Assembly (NCBI GenBank): GCA_021613375.1
Contig: CM038726.1
Location: 14,890,841 to 14,954,840, forward strand
DNA from: Megaleporinus macrocephalus
Taxonomy: Eukaryota; Chordata; Actinopteri; Characiformes; Anostomidae
Reading direction: 5' to 3'
Length of the DNA stretch: 64,000 nucleotides
Shown here: positions 1 to 10,705 of the stretch, one piece after another
Layout: each line of letters starts with the position of its first letter
How positions within the stretch are numbered: position 1 is the stretch's first letter
Translations under genes and position numbers: made by a program
Notes under the pieces: model-generated
Database searches by the model: none
Told to the model about the DNA's origin: nothing
The model's input: the letters and a program-made list of their open reading frames with translations, nothing else

Positions 1-335
1 TGTCTCTCTCCGGAAACCATCTCACTGTGTAACAGTAACATGTTAATGTGTGTATTACACTAGAGCAGTTAGCTTTAGCCCCGGAGCTAAGGAGTAAAAC
101 ATCCGCTCTGGTCCACGTCTATGGCCGTAAAAACGTCATTGTTCATTATAAATTATTCATTTTCACTTTTTTGGCTGAACAGTTCCAAAGGTTTCAGCCT
201 GGGGTCCTTCACATGCGGCAGCAGCACATTCCACCGCACCAATAACACGGGGCTGCCCTGACTTTAAATTGACGCTGCGAAGCGCTGATATCAGCTGATG
301 CTGGTATATTAAAATAAGGCAAATATCGGCCAGGG
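1..335. other. No feature recognised at left edge
   Basis: Complex sequence without a repeat or convincing reading frame. The only open frame (48-245, plus) has no recognisable domain, no splice context and ordinary composition, so I treat it as chance. Confidence 0.5.
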
Positions 336-399
336 GTCTACAGTAGAGATCGGCCGATATATCGGTCAGCTGATATATCGGTCGATCTCTACTGTAGAC
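336..399. repeat. Near-perfect inverted repeat, ATCGGCCGATAT-type transposon fold-back
   Basis: Arms 336-361 and 374-399 are 26 nt each and differ at one position when one is reverse-complemented; the loop is 12 nt. The arms contain the motif GATCGGCCGATATA, which I associate with dispersed fish DNA-transposon termini. A diverged relative lies at about 24759-24795. It may be two joined termini or a very short fold-back element. No coding capacity. Confidence 0.65.
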
Positions 400-469
400 G
401 CCTGGTTCCTATTACCAGCACTATAAAAGAAATTAGAGTCTGTATGTTTATGCATAAACCCAGCAAACA

Positions 470-1370
470 CACAACATTGCCTACCTTCTTACAATGTTGC
501 TACAACATTGTCAAAAGGTGGTGCTTTTATGTCGTCTGAACAAGGTTGTCACAACTTCACTTTTAAGTAATGTTGTCATGCGGTATTTAGACTATCACTT
601 AGCAAAGTTTTATGGAGTTCCATGTACATATAACAGGACGTATGAAGGATTCTAGGAGGTTGTGACAGCGTATTGACCATGTTGCCACAGCGTTGTCACA
701 ATGTTGTTATAGGACATCATAATTTTTTAAGGAATTATTTCTCAAAGTTGTGGGCACCAAAATAGTGGGTTGTCACAACGTTGTCTTAGTGTAACTGTGT
801 AAACTTTATCTCATATCAAACCCCTTTGAGTGACCTTGGTGGCATCTCAACAATCAATTGTGTAGAAATGTTTTTAAGTTGAAGACAGGAAGCTGTTGAT
901 GGAACTACAGATGTTATAAATGAGGAGATGGTCACTGGTTTGAAACATGAACAGAAAGGTCATAGCTCTCAACATGGTGTCTGTTTGAGGAGGAGCAGTC
1001 TGCTGGTTAGGCCGCGAGCAGTGAAAGATATTCCTTGTGTAGATCTGTGTGAGCTCAGTGGATATAACAAGCCTAAAAACCTCAAGTCCTTTAGTGTGTT
1101 ATTTGAGCCGAACCTCTGCAAACACTGTTACGCTGTGACAACCACAATGTTTCACAAAGCTGAAATGTAATTTCTCAGAAAGTTGTGACAATGCAGAGGT
1201 AATGTTGTCCATACGTTGTCAGAACATCCTGGAATCTTTCATTTGTTCCATTGTAACTGCAGAGAACTCCATGGAATTTTGTTAACTTACTAACAGGCAG
1301 ACATAAAATCATATCGCAACATTATTTAGAAGTGATGCTGTGACAACCATGCTCCAACAACATAATACTT
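470..1370. repeat. Degenerate region rich in GTTGTCACAAC motifs
   Basis: The self-complementary word GTTGTCACAAC and variants (ACAATGTTGC, CGTTGTCACAATG, TTGTGACAAT, CTGTGACAACC) recur in both orientations about every 40-100 bp over some 900 bp. This looks like an old repeat built of short palindromic modules or a much-diverged transposon. The open frame at 928-1170 runs through it and shows no domain, so it is not annotated as a gene. Confidence 0.5.
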
Positions 1371-1539
1371 TGTGAATTTTCTGTGTTATGTTCAGTTCTT
1401 CTCTGATTTTGATGTTATTAAACCAGTAATTTGACCTTCAGTTTTGAGTATTTTAGTAAGAATAGAATAGAAGAATAGTCTGATCTTTTATGTAAGTTCA
1501 TAGAGAACACAAACCATTACACACAAATAAGACTTTCCC

Positions 1540-1710
1540 TTAAGTTGCCGGAAGTGACGAGATCACCACAGGTGCGTGGCCGGTGACGCTTTTTCAATCG
1601 AAATGAAAACAATGAACTTATTTCATAACGTCAACGATAACACGCAGTTAAATTACAGTGTGTGTCCTCAGGAGCTTCATTAGATACTCTCCTCTGTGTT
1701 TCACTGGTAA
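1540..1710 (+). promoter_or_regulatory. Possible ETS-type promoter with a non-coding first-exon donor
   Basis: CCGGAAGTG at 1548-1556, a consensus ETS/GABP site, is followed directly by ACGAG. A second CpG-bearing stretch follows, and a donor-like CACTG|GTAAGC occurs at 1702-1712 (junction after 1706). ETS sites near transcription starts are typical of constitutive vertebrate promoters. Further CpG-rich sequence (GGCGGCGCGCGCGAG) sits at 1924-1938. No coding exon can be attached, and direction is uncertain because ETS promoters are often bidirectional. Weak, inferred from motifs only. Confidence 0.25.
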
Positions 1711-1990
1711 GCTGCTCAGTTGTGATGAACCTGTTAGCAGAGTGAGGCTAACTTTCAGCCTGTGTTTAGGAAGAGAGATTATAAACCAGTTACGCGGATG
1801 ATTATTAATTCAGCTTCATTAGACCTGCTAGAGCGACGTTGGGAAGAGTATCTGCTTTCAAACTACGGGTTTCTTTACTGTGTGGCTCTGTTTTTAATCC
1901 ACCTCTGACTAAATGAGCAGGTCCGGCGGCGCGCGCGAGTGTCCAGTCTGAGCCACACGGGGGCGAGACGAGTGAGGGAGAAGGTCGAAG

Positions 1991-1991
<1 letters not shown>

Positions 1992-2061
<70 letters not shown>

Positions 2062-2062
2062 C
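1992..2062. repeat. Compound (TG)n(AG)n microsatellite
   Basis: About 11 TG dinucleotides run directly into about 24 AG dinucleotides with few interruptions. Open frames on both strands across it (1805-2337) are repeat artefacts encoding LSLSLS or RERERE. Confidence 0.95.
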
Positions 2063-2176
2063 GAATGGAAAGAAAGAATGTAATAAAAAGACAATACAGG
2101 AAAAAAGGAAAGAAATGCTGTAAGAAAAAACTTTAATATCTCTATGGTGGCTCTGCATTGTAGGCTCGTTGTGAAT

Positions 2177-2318
2177 GGCTGAATCTCAAATTGCTTTCTG
2201 CTCCCTATATAGTGCACTACGCAGGTCATGTACTGGTCATGTCTGGGCGCAGAAACCGGTATTTTACGACCTACATAGTGCACTACACAGGGAGTAAGGA
2301 TATATTTGAGATTTAGCC
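2177..2318. mobile_element. MITE-like element with about 40-bp terminal inverted repeats
   Basis: The left end 2177-2220 and the reverse complement of 2272-2318 align over about 40 bp with scattered differences. Shared blocks are GGCT, AATCTCAAAT, CTCCCT and TAGTGCACTA. Total length is about 142 bp with a short unique centre and no reading frame. The TAGTGCACTA block is a familiar dispersed fish repeat. I see no clear target-site duplication, so the class is unassigned. Confidence 0.65.
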
Positions 2319-2428
2319 CATGATCGACCAGCGCCATAACAGTAGTCGTTGATTGGTGGATGTCAAAAGAAGTAGTTTGTAAAAGTCTGGCTTCAGATGG
2401 TTTAAACTGATATTTAATGGTAAAGGTG

Positions 2429-2480
2429 AATGATCAACTGGACATCCTATATATATATATAGGATGTCCAGTTGATCATT
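2429..2480. repeat. Perfect 52-bp palindrome
   Basis: Positions 2429-2454 are the exact reverse complement of 2455-2480 with no spacer. Each arm carries GATCAACTGGACATCC and meets the other in an (AT)n centre. It abuts an AT run and poly-T, so it may mark the junction of a retroelement insertion or a replication-derived inverted duplication. It can extrude as a cruciform. Confidence 0.9.
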
Positions 2481-2485
2481 ATATA

Positions 2486-2525
<40 letters not shown>

Positions 2526-2870
2526 CTCAAGATTCAAGAGTTTTACTGTCATATGCACAGACAGTTACACTGTACAATGAAATTCTTACTTTGCTGTTCC
2601 TCCATTCACCAATAGATAAGATAACAAAAAAGAAAATAATAAAAATATATGCAAAGTATAATAATACAAGTTGAAATAAATAAAAGTATTTTTATATAGT
2701 TAAAAAATATACATAAAAGAGTTACGTGTGCTTTTATGTGCAAGTATGAAGAGCAGCAGCCATAAAGTGCAAGTTGCAAGTAACAAATGTAAACTATATA
2801 TATATATATATGAATGATAATGTAGCACGTTATAATGCAGTATAATCATAATATATTCACATTCAAATAT
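2481..2870 (-). mobile_element. Retroelement 3' end, minus orientation, with poly-T head
   Basis: An AT run (2481-2490) and about 35 T residues (2491-2525) precede sequence I recognise as a common fish repeat (AGAGTTTTACTGTCATATGC, ACAATGAAATTCTTACTTTG). Poly-T on the plus strand implies a poly(A)-tailed element inserted on the minus strand. AT-rich sequence with an (AT)n patch near 2797-2811 follows. No coding part remains; the family name is not certain. Confidence 0.55.
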
Positions 2871-2875
2871 TCATG

Positions 2876-3728
2876 ATAGATTCTCACCAGTAAGCGTAAA
2901 TGATGCTGATCACTGGGACATTGGAACATGCTTCTGACCACTGACCACCCCTGACCACTCATTTGGCTATGCCTCTATCTGTTGGCTATAGTAAACATCT
3001 GGTTCATATAGCAGAGTTCTCTCATTAGAAATAGAGAACAGGAAGAATTAATCATTTAATCATTGTTAAATCATCACGTGGATTCTGGAGGGAAATGACC
3101 TTGAAGGTTATTAAAATAGCCCAGTGAAAAGCAGCATGCTGGTACTTTTACTGTTGTGTTGTTGGCTGAGTCTTGTCTGTTGGATCTCTTGTTTCTTTGT
3201 TGTTTTTAACAGAAATAAAATTCCAGTTTATACTCTCAGTGTGTGGTCAGCTAAGCTGTAGACCACACTGTCGGCTACTGGATTAGAGAGGTGTTCAATT
3301 CCTCAGTAGTTTCTTAAGAAATTAAAAACCCAGTGATGATTTGTGGCATTGCGTCATTTTCCACATCTCTTTTTAAGATTCTAAAACAGTAACAACTTCT
3401 TTGCTGTGCGATGGTTGGGGTGGGTGGGTGGTTGGGTGGAGGAAGAGTTCAAATTCTTGAGGTGACGTCCAACATGAAAGTCCATCAGTACTGCGCTGAG
3501 GTTCCCACACCAGAACCCATAGATGACAAGTGCAAATGCTTTCTTTCGAAAACAATTTGAAGCAGTGTGCTGGGCTGGCCAAGCCCTTCGTGGTGAGACC
3601 GCAGCGCAATGTGACTTCTATTAATTTCACTGCGCCATAAAGCGCGGGTGGCCGACAAGGCTCATTATTTGAGAGCTCCGTAGCAGTTGCGCCATTTTAT
3701 GAAAGTATGATGGAACACGGCAAACGTT

Positions 3729-3730
<2 letters not shown>
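2876..3730. other. Unique sequence; short G-rich tract only
   Basis: No gene seen. A GGGTGGGTGGGTGGTTGGG-like tract at about 3419-3439 has four or more G runs on the plus strand and could form a G-quadruplex. The minus-strand open frame at 3373-3630 has no domain. Confidence 0.45.

Positions 3731-3733
<3 letters not shown>

Positions 3734-3803
<70 letters not shown>
3734..3803. repeat. (GA)n microsatellite
   Basis: About 35 GA dinucleotides with one AA interruption at 3781. The surrounding plus-strand open frame is a repeat artefact. Confidence 0.95.
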
Positions 3804-3934
3804 TCCCTGTCATAAATGTGGCCTCTTCACTTAGAAGCATGGTCCTGCAGATCTACCTGGCTAATAATATTAATTCTGACCTAATATTCGACAAAACATG
3901 GGGAAACTGTGGAAACGTCAGAGATGACTCTTCA

Positions 3935-3945
3935 TTTATTTTATT
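3935..3945 (-). terminator. Two overlapping poly(A) signals for the 4.1-5.4 kb candidate gene
   Basis: On the minus strand AATAAA occurs at 3940-3935 and 3945-3940, about 175-190 nt past the predicted stop codon at 4122-4120. This is a normal position for a short 3' UTR. Such hexamers are frequent in AT-rich DNA, so they support the gene call only when taken together with the exons. Confidence 0.35.
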
Positions 3946-4119
3946 TTCAGACCAAAATGAAGTACAAGCAAATCAGTTTTTCAGATGCATGAGAGGAGAC
4001 TAGATTTAAAATCATACACTTTCATTAAACAAGGAAAGTCAAAGAAGAATAAGTGAAAATCAGGAGCTTCAAAAATGTTTTTAATTAAAATTATAGAGTT
4101 ATAGAGAAAACGCTCACCA

Positions 4120-5369
4120 TCAGTCAGATAAACACCACTTAAAACTTTTATCTTTAAGAACGAGGAGAAGATCAAGTTCCACTTGCATCAGATCTGAAAC
4201 AATCCTCAGGTCCTTCTGTCCGTCCCTCCAGGGTGAGTGATAGGGGTCTGAAAGAGTGTGGAGTTGCTGAGAAGATGAATATTTGCTAATCAAAACAAAG
4301 AAGCTGCTGGTGTTCTCAGAACAATGGACTGAATGACACAGTGTCACTGAATGTGTTTGAGATTACTTGAGTCATGAGAAACCGAGAATGCATCCAACTT
4401 CTGAGTTGTTAAAAAAGAGAAAAAGCCCTGTGTGATAGTTGTAAAAACTGAAATGTGATATTGCATCTTTGTTATGAGGCCTGTATGTAATGTTCTGTGA
4501 AATTATTTTTTTTCTTTCTGGAAAACTGAATAACTTGTGTGTCTGTTTTGATGGCAAGTGAAGTAAATGAAAGGTGGTCACCGACGTGTGCAGTGTATTG
4601 CATCCAAGGCTATACCTCCTGTCTTTACAGTATGTGCAAGGTGGACATACCCCTGTAGACTTTTACTGATTGACTGTGAACAGTGTAAGTGCCAAAAAAA
4701 CCCTATTACTGGAAGGCTAAGCTTGATGCATCTTCAGTACCTTCAGTCCGGGAACAGTATGTTCTGTATTTCACTGTAATTCTAACTGTTAATTGACTCT
4801 GTCATATCTGTACATGGACTTTTTACTCTCATATCTGTCATATACGGTTGATGTCCCGAGACCTCACGCCTGTGTTGTTTCTTATATTACCTGTTTATTT
4901 AAGCTCTTATAAATAAATGAGCCTGTGTTTGCACTCCTGTTACCGTGAACAACTTGTGGTATCAGTTACTCTACACATACCTTAAAGTCTGATTCGTGTC
5001 TTTGTTCAGCCTGATGTAAAATTCATGCAGTGCCTCCATATATGATCCCAGTGCAGGTTCCTTCAGCTCCCTGTACCTGATCAGTTTGATCACTCCATAG
5101 CTGATCTTACGACCGCCGCCCTCAGCCTCGTGATCTGACATTCTATGAAGTTTGTCAAATCCATAACCCTTAAATAACCCAGCAACTCCAAACTCCACAC
5201 CTCTGTCTGCATCTTCTGTACCTGTCTTGTACACCTGAGGTTTTAAAAGTAAAGGTTTCATTTAGCAAGTCCAAGCAACACCCAAAATGAAATTATCCAA
5301 TAAGGATTTATTAATATTTTTTATATATATAACTCTGTTATCTATATATACCTGAGCAAGCTCTCTCAT
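4120..5369 (-). CDS. Candidate three-exon gene for a small protein (about 145 aa), function unknown
   Basis: I do not recognise the product. Minus-strand exons: 5369-5352 (ATG, 6 codons, MRELAQ), 5234-4981 (84 codons plus 2 nt) and 4285-4120 (1 nt, 54 codons, stop). Junctions are CTCAG|GTATA donor to CCTCAG|GTG acceptor, and TTTAAG|GTATGT donor to TTTGTTTTGATTAG|C acceptor; phases 0 and 2 both match. An in-frame TAA lies two codons upstream of the ATG, which sits in an ACAATGA context. Exon 2 encodes a charged, probably helical segment with YGFDKLHRMSD and SYGVIKLIRYRELKEP; exon 3 gives LSDPYHSPWRDGQKDLRIVS and an acidic-hydrophobic helix. No signal peptide or membrane span is seen. Intron 2 (4286-4980) holds a transposon relic. 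Exon 2 is the best-supported part; exon 1 is very short and other exons could be missed. It could also be a decayed fragment of a larger gene. Confidence 0.45.
4372..4600. mobile_element. Tc1-like MITE relic inside the candidate intron
   Basis: The right end at about 4563-4595 (AAATGAAAGGTGGTCACCGAC and GTGTGCAGTG) matches the termini at 46240-46510 and 52140-52215. The interior at about 4395-4430 weakly resembles the interior of the 46.3-kb copy. No transposase remains. Confidence 0.5.
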
Positions 5370-7040
5370 TGTTTAGGCCTCTAGGAGCAGGATTGATTGC
5401 CTAACATGTCAGATTAACTACTAACGTACCGAGGAGTCAATCAATCAGTCAATTTTCAGGGTAAAAAAAATCAGTTTAGGTTTTCAGGACTTCTTAGATA
5501 CAGTAATGACTTTTTTCAGTTGTTAGAAACAGATAGAGGGAGTAGCTGTTTGTCAGGGCTCTGTACTGAAAAAAAACAGACACAAGTTTCAAATAAAATA
5601 TGCATTGTTTTTCAAAAACATCAGATATCCATGTTTAATCTAGAATCGCCAATAATGTTCATGTGAATTGGTATCCTTCTGGGATTCTAGTAGCCCATTT
5701 ATAACCTAAACTGAAGGTCTAACTCTATTATAGTCTATTGTTTTTTATAATGTTAATGAGTGGCTATTTACTTTCAGTCATTGTTTGCAGCACTAGAGTT
5801 TTTGACTGATCCGTTCCTTTAATACTGCAGGCTAATTGGAATGCAAACACAGATGTTTACATTCTTACCTCTAAACACAAACAGGCATCGACTCTGTACG
5901 GCCATCCATCACACTGATGTTTTATAAGAGATAACTTGCTAGTCATGGTTAATAGCTGGGTGAAAGCGCTCCGTCTTTGTCGACACCGTTTTTAGGTAAC
6001 CCTCTGCAACGCCCTCCCGTTGTGTGCGAGAGACCCACCTCGCTGGTGGTCTGCTTAGCATGTGACGCACTGCTTCGTAACTCTAAATAGAGGCCCTGGA
6101 AGAAAGGGGACAAATGGATTCCATGTTTGCAGCCAAACACGGCAGAGCAAAGCGGAGGGAGACGGCTTTGTTGTTTATGAAAAACATGTGAAACCAATCA
6201 AATCCAAATTATCCACCCGCTGCTCCAGTTTCTGTCACAGTTGCCCCACCATAGGTAATGCCACCCAGAGAGAGAGAGAGAGGGTGTCACACGCACACAC
6301 TTACGCTTGCACACACTTTATTAATCTATATGGGTGGTTTGAGCGTTCATAACACACCCTCACATACATATGCACGCGCACGCTGAAACAATAATAACTT
6401 ACATATGCACATACACTGCGTACGAGTGTGTATACACACAGACACGCATAAACATACAGTTTGTTTGGGATGCTTCCGACAGTAAAAATCCTGGGGTGAT
6501 GAGATCAATATGACCAACAGGAAATGAGTCTCAGGCACTGGAGGCTATTACAGTGCATTTACATACTGACACATGCATTCTTTTCCTCTCATTCAGTGAT
6601 TACCAAAAGGAGGCCATTACCTTACAGTATAGGAGATACTGTGTGATACATGGGTATGTACAGTATACTGAGACCACTAGGTCAGGGGTATTTAATTAGA
6701 ACTCAGTAAGGTCCAGTTAGAGGAGATTTCCTCTTTACTCATAATTTCTAACGTGTGTTCTGATTCAGTGGTGTATCCTGTTTACTGAAGTGGTCTAGTA
6801 TCAGCATCTTATACCATCAGCTACTGAAACACCAACACATCACACATACCATTCAGTATATTTCAGTATATTTACTGTTTAAATACTGAACTGAATTAAT
6901 TATTTATAAAACTTCTAATAAATGTTTTTTTCTCAGTTCAAGTAAAAACAAGGGCTGCAAAAAAGTGCATCATAAAGTGTTTATTTATTTAAAAAAAAAG
7001 TAAATAAAATGTGCATCTTCTTCTTAACTCAGTTTCTTGC
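5370..7040. other. No gene recognised; CA/GT-rich patches
   Basis: Unique sequence with a GAGAGAGAG patch at about 6268-6282 and imperfect CA-rich stretches at 6290-6315, 6355-6390 and 6405-6450. The block 5960-6240 is complex and moderately GC-rich. The open frames at 5949-6197 (minus) and 6062-6352 (plus) overlap each other and have no domain. If the upstream gene is real, its promoter should lie just above 5370, but I see no clear motif. Confidence 0.4.
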
Positions 7041-7075
7041 TGTCCACTTTTCTTTTTTAAAGCACATTACTCTTT

Positions 7076-10018
7076 CTTTGACTCACTTTATTCTCTGACT
7101 CACTTTATTCTCCGACTCGCTTCATTATCAGACTCGTTATATTCTCTGACTCACTTTATTCTCCGACTCGCTTTATCTCAGACTCGCTTTATTCTCTAAC
7201 TTACTTTATTCTCTGACTCACTTTATTCTCCGACTCGCTTCATTCTCAGACTCGTTATATTCTCTGACTCACTTTATTCTCCAACTCACTTTATTTTCCA
7301 ACTCACTTTATTCTCTGACTCACTTAATTCTCTGACTCGCTTTATTTTCCGACTCGCTTAATTCTCGGACTCACTTTATTCTCTGACTCACTTTATTCTC
7401 TGACTCACTTTATTCTCTGACTCACTTTATTCTCAGACTCGCTTTATTCTCGGACTCACTTTATTCTCAGACTCGCTTTATTCTCAGACTCGCTTTATTC
7501 TCCGACTCACTTTATTCTCAGACTCACTTTATTCTCCAACTCACTTTACTCTCCAACTCACTTTATTCTCAGACTCGCTTTATTCTCCAACTCACTTTAT
7601 TCTCTGACTCACTTAATTCTCTGACTCACTTTATTTTCCGACTCGCTTTATTCTCAGACTCGCTTTATTCTCTGACTCGCTTTATTCTCCAACTCACTTT
7701 ATTCTCTGACTCACTTAATTCTCAGACTCACTTTATTTTCCGACTCGCTTAATTCTCGGACTCACTTTATTCTCTGACTCACTTTATTCTCAGACTCGCT
7801 TTATTCTCAGACTCACTTTATTCTCCAACTCACTTTACTCTCCAACTCACTTTATTCTCAGACTCGCTTTATTCTCCAACTCACTTTATTCTCTGACTCA
7901 CTTAATTCTCTGACTCACTTTATTTTCCGACTCGCTTTATTCTCAGACTCGCTTTATTCTCTGACTCGCTTTATTCTCCAACTCAATTTATTCTCTGACT
8001 CGCTTTATTCTCCAACTCACTTTATTCTCTGACTCACTTAATTCTCCGACTCACTTTATTTTCCGACTCGCTTAATTCTCGGACTCACTTTATTCTCTGA
8101 CTCACTTTATTCTCAGACTCGCTTTATTCTCCAACTCACTTTATTCTCTGACTCACTTAATTCTCTGACTCACTTTATTTTCCGACTCGCTTTATTCTCA
8201 GACTCGCTTTATTTTCTGACTCGCTTTATTCTCCGACTCACTTTATTTTCAGACTCGCTTTATTCTCCAACTCACTTTACTCTCCGACTCACTTTATTCT
8301 CAGACTCGCTTTATTCTCCAACTCACTTTATTCTCTGACTCACTTTATTCTCAGACTCACTTTATTCTCCAACTCACTTTACTCTCCGACTCACTTTATT
8401 CTCAGACTCGCTTTATTCTCCAACTCACTTTATTCTCTGACTCACTTTATTCTCTGACTCGCTTTATTCTCTGACTCGCTTTATTCTCAGACTCACTTTA
8501 TTCTCTGACTCACTTTATTCTCTGACTCGCTTTATTCTCTGACTCGCTTTATTCTCTGACTCGCTTTATTCTCCAACTCACTTTATTCTCTGACTCGCTT
8601 TATTCTCCAACTCACTTTACTCTCCAACTCACTTTATTCTCAGACTCGCTTTATTCTCAGACTCACTTTATTCTCCAACTCACTTTATTCTCTGACTCGC
8701 TTTATTCTCAGACTCACTTTATTCTCCAACTCACTTTACTCTCCAACTCACTTTATTCTCAGACTCGCTTTATTCTCCAACTCACTTTATTCTCTGACTC
8801 ACTTAATTCTCTGACTCACTTTATTTTCCGACTCGCTTTATTCTCAGACTCGCTTTATTTTCTGACTCGCTTTATTCTCCGACTCACTTTATTTTCAGAC
8901 TCGCTTTATTCTCCAACTCACTTTACTCTCCGACTCACTTTATTCTCAGACTCGCTTTATTCTCCAACTCACTTTATTCTCTGACTCACTTTATTCTCAG
9001 ACTCACTTTATTCTCCAACTCACTTTACTCTCCGACTCACTTTATTCTCAGACTCGCTTTATTCTCCAACTCACTTTATTCTCTGACTCACTTTATTCTC
9101 TGACTCGCTTTATTCTCTGACTCGCTTTATTCTCAGACTCACTTTATTCTCTGACTCACTTTATTCTCTGACTCGCTTTATTCTCTGACTCGCTTTATTC
9201 TCTGACTCGCTTTATTCTCCAACTCACTTTATTCTCTGACTCGCTTTATTCTCCAACTCACTTTACTCTCCAACTCACTTTATTCTCAGACTCGCTTTAT
9301 TCTCAGACTCACTTTATTCTCCAACTCACTTTATTCTCTGACTCGCTTTATTCTCAGACTCACTTTATTCTCCAACTCACTTTACTCTCCAACTCACTTT
9401 ATTCTCAGACTCGCTTTATTCTCCAACTCGCTTTATTCTCTGACTCGCTTTATTCTCTGACTCGCTTTATTCTCTGACTCGCTTTATTCTCTAACTCACT
9501 TTATTCTTCAACTCACTTTATTCTCCAACTCACTTTATTCTCTGACTCACTTTATTCTCTGACTCGCTTTATTCTCCAACTCACTTTATTCTCTGACTCG
9601 CTTTATTCTCCAACTCACTTTATTCTCTGACTCGCTTTATTCTCTGACTCGTTTATTCTCCAACTCACTTTTTTCTGTGACTCGCTTTTATTCTCCAACT
9701 TACTTTATTCTCTGACTCGCTTTATTCTCCAACTCACTTTATTCTCAGACTCGCTTTATTCTCCAACTCGCTTTATTCTCTGACTCGCTTTATTCTCAGA
9801 CTCACTTTATTCTTCAACTCACTTTATTCTCCAACTCACTTTATTCTCTGACTCACTTTATTCTCTAACTCGCTTTATTCTCCAACTCACTTTATTCTCT
9901 GACTCGCTTTATTCTCCGACTCACTTTTTTCTGTGACTCGCTTTTATTCTCTGACTCGCTTTATTCTCCAACTCACTTTTTTCTGTGACTCGCTTTTATT
10001 CTCCGACTCGTTTTTATT
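7076..10018. repeat. 17-bp minisatellite array, about 170 copies, rich in AP-1 motifs
   Basis: The unit is CTTTATTCTCTGACTCA with variants at fixed positions (CTGACTCA, CAGACTCG, CCAACTCA, CCGACTCG, and TTAATTC or TTTACTC forms). The phase holds at 17 bp almost throughout and frays near both ends (TTTATCTC near 7171; CTTTTTTCTGTGACTCGCTTTT at 9929-9951 and 9979-10000). The plus strand is pyrimidine-rich. Many units contain TGACTCA, the consensus AP-1/TRE heptamer; by hand I count about 30 perfect copies. No coding frame survives, so the short open frame at 7011-7199 is an artefact. Internal duplications show growth by block copying. Confidence 0.97.
8104..9395. repeat. 646-bp higher-order tandem duplication (38 x 17 bp) in the minisatellite
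   Basis: Positions 8104-8749 and 8750-9395 carry the same order of variant units as far as I can compare by eye. Diagnostic shared units include the TTTTCTGAC unit at 8211/8857 and the TTTACTCTCC units. The offset is exactly 646 bp. Earlier offsets of 289 bp (7561/7850) and 255 bp (7850/8105) also fall on multiples of 17. Near-identity implies a recent unequal exchange or, alternatively, an assembly duplication. Confidence 0.85.
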
Positions 10019-10019
10019 C

Positions 10020-10700
10020 TCCGGTTCGTATCTCGCCTGTGTGCGCGCCCCACTCTGCACAGATCTGATTGGCTGAGGAGCGCCTTTGGTGACCTTACAA
10101 CACACGTGATTGGTCTGTGAGGTTACTATCCTGCAAAGTCTGTAAAGGTTCTGCCGCTGAAAATAAAAACTTTCAGAATTAAATTGTTCTCAATAGTATA
10201 TTGATTTGGGTCCGCATTGAACAATGTCTGGGTCCGGCACCGGACCGCAGCCCTCCTATTAGTGACCTCAGCACTAGGGAATATGTTTACCTGTAATTGA
10301 GTGATTATTGAGGAGATCTATGATTTCTGGTCTTGTACCAATCGGCAGTGTCCATAGTTTTTAGTCTGCCAGGTAATAATTCCAGAACAAGTTGTCTTGT
10401 ATATTTTGCTGTTATGGTAGTTCTGTACAAATCAATAGCAGTGATATAGTATCAAAACCACATACTAGAAACCATGCCTTTTTTAACCTGAAGACAAAAC
10501 TAACCTAAACAGGAGCTCTATTTAACCCAGTTTCTTAGTCCTCAAATCCACAACAGGCTTCACCCCCATAGTAGAAGTCCATATCTCCAAATACTTTCTT
10601 TTTAATTAAAGGTGAGGAACATTTTGTTTTCTGTAATGTGGACATGGTAATGTATTGAAAGGTATTTCTTAATCTCTCTCCTGGTTTCAGATATTCTTGA
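10020..10700. other. Unique sequence after the minisatellite; no gene
   Basis: The first 120 bp are CpG- and GC-richer (GTGTGCGCGCCCC) with two GATTGG inverted CCAAT-type words at 10068-10073 and 10108-10113. Nothing else is recognisable up to the inverted repeat at 10706. Confidence 0.4.
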
Positions 10701-10705
10701 TTGAA

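Noticed and set aside
1805..2337. Overlapping long open frames on both strands
   Set aside because: They run through the (TG)n(AG)n microsatellite and encode LSLSLS or RERERE.
7076..10018. Possible CRISPR-like array or coding repeat
   Set aside because: Units are contiguous 17-mers without unique spacers and carry stops in frame; it is a eukaryotic minisatellite.
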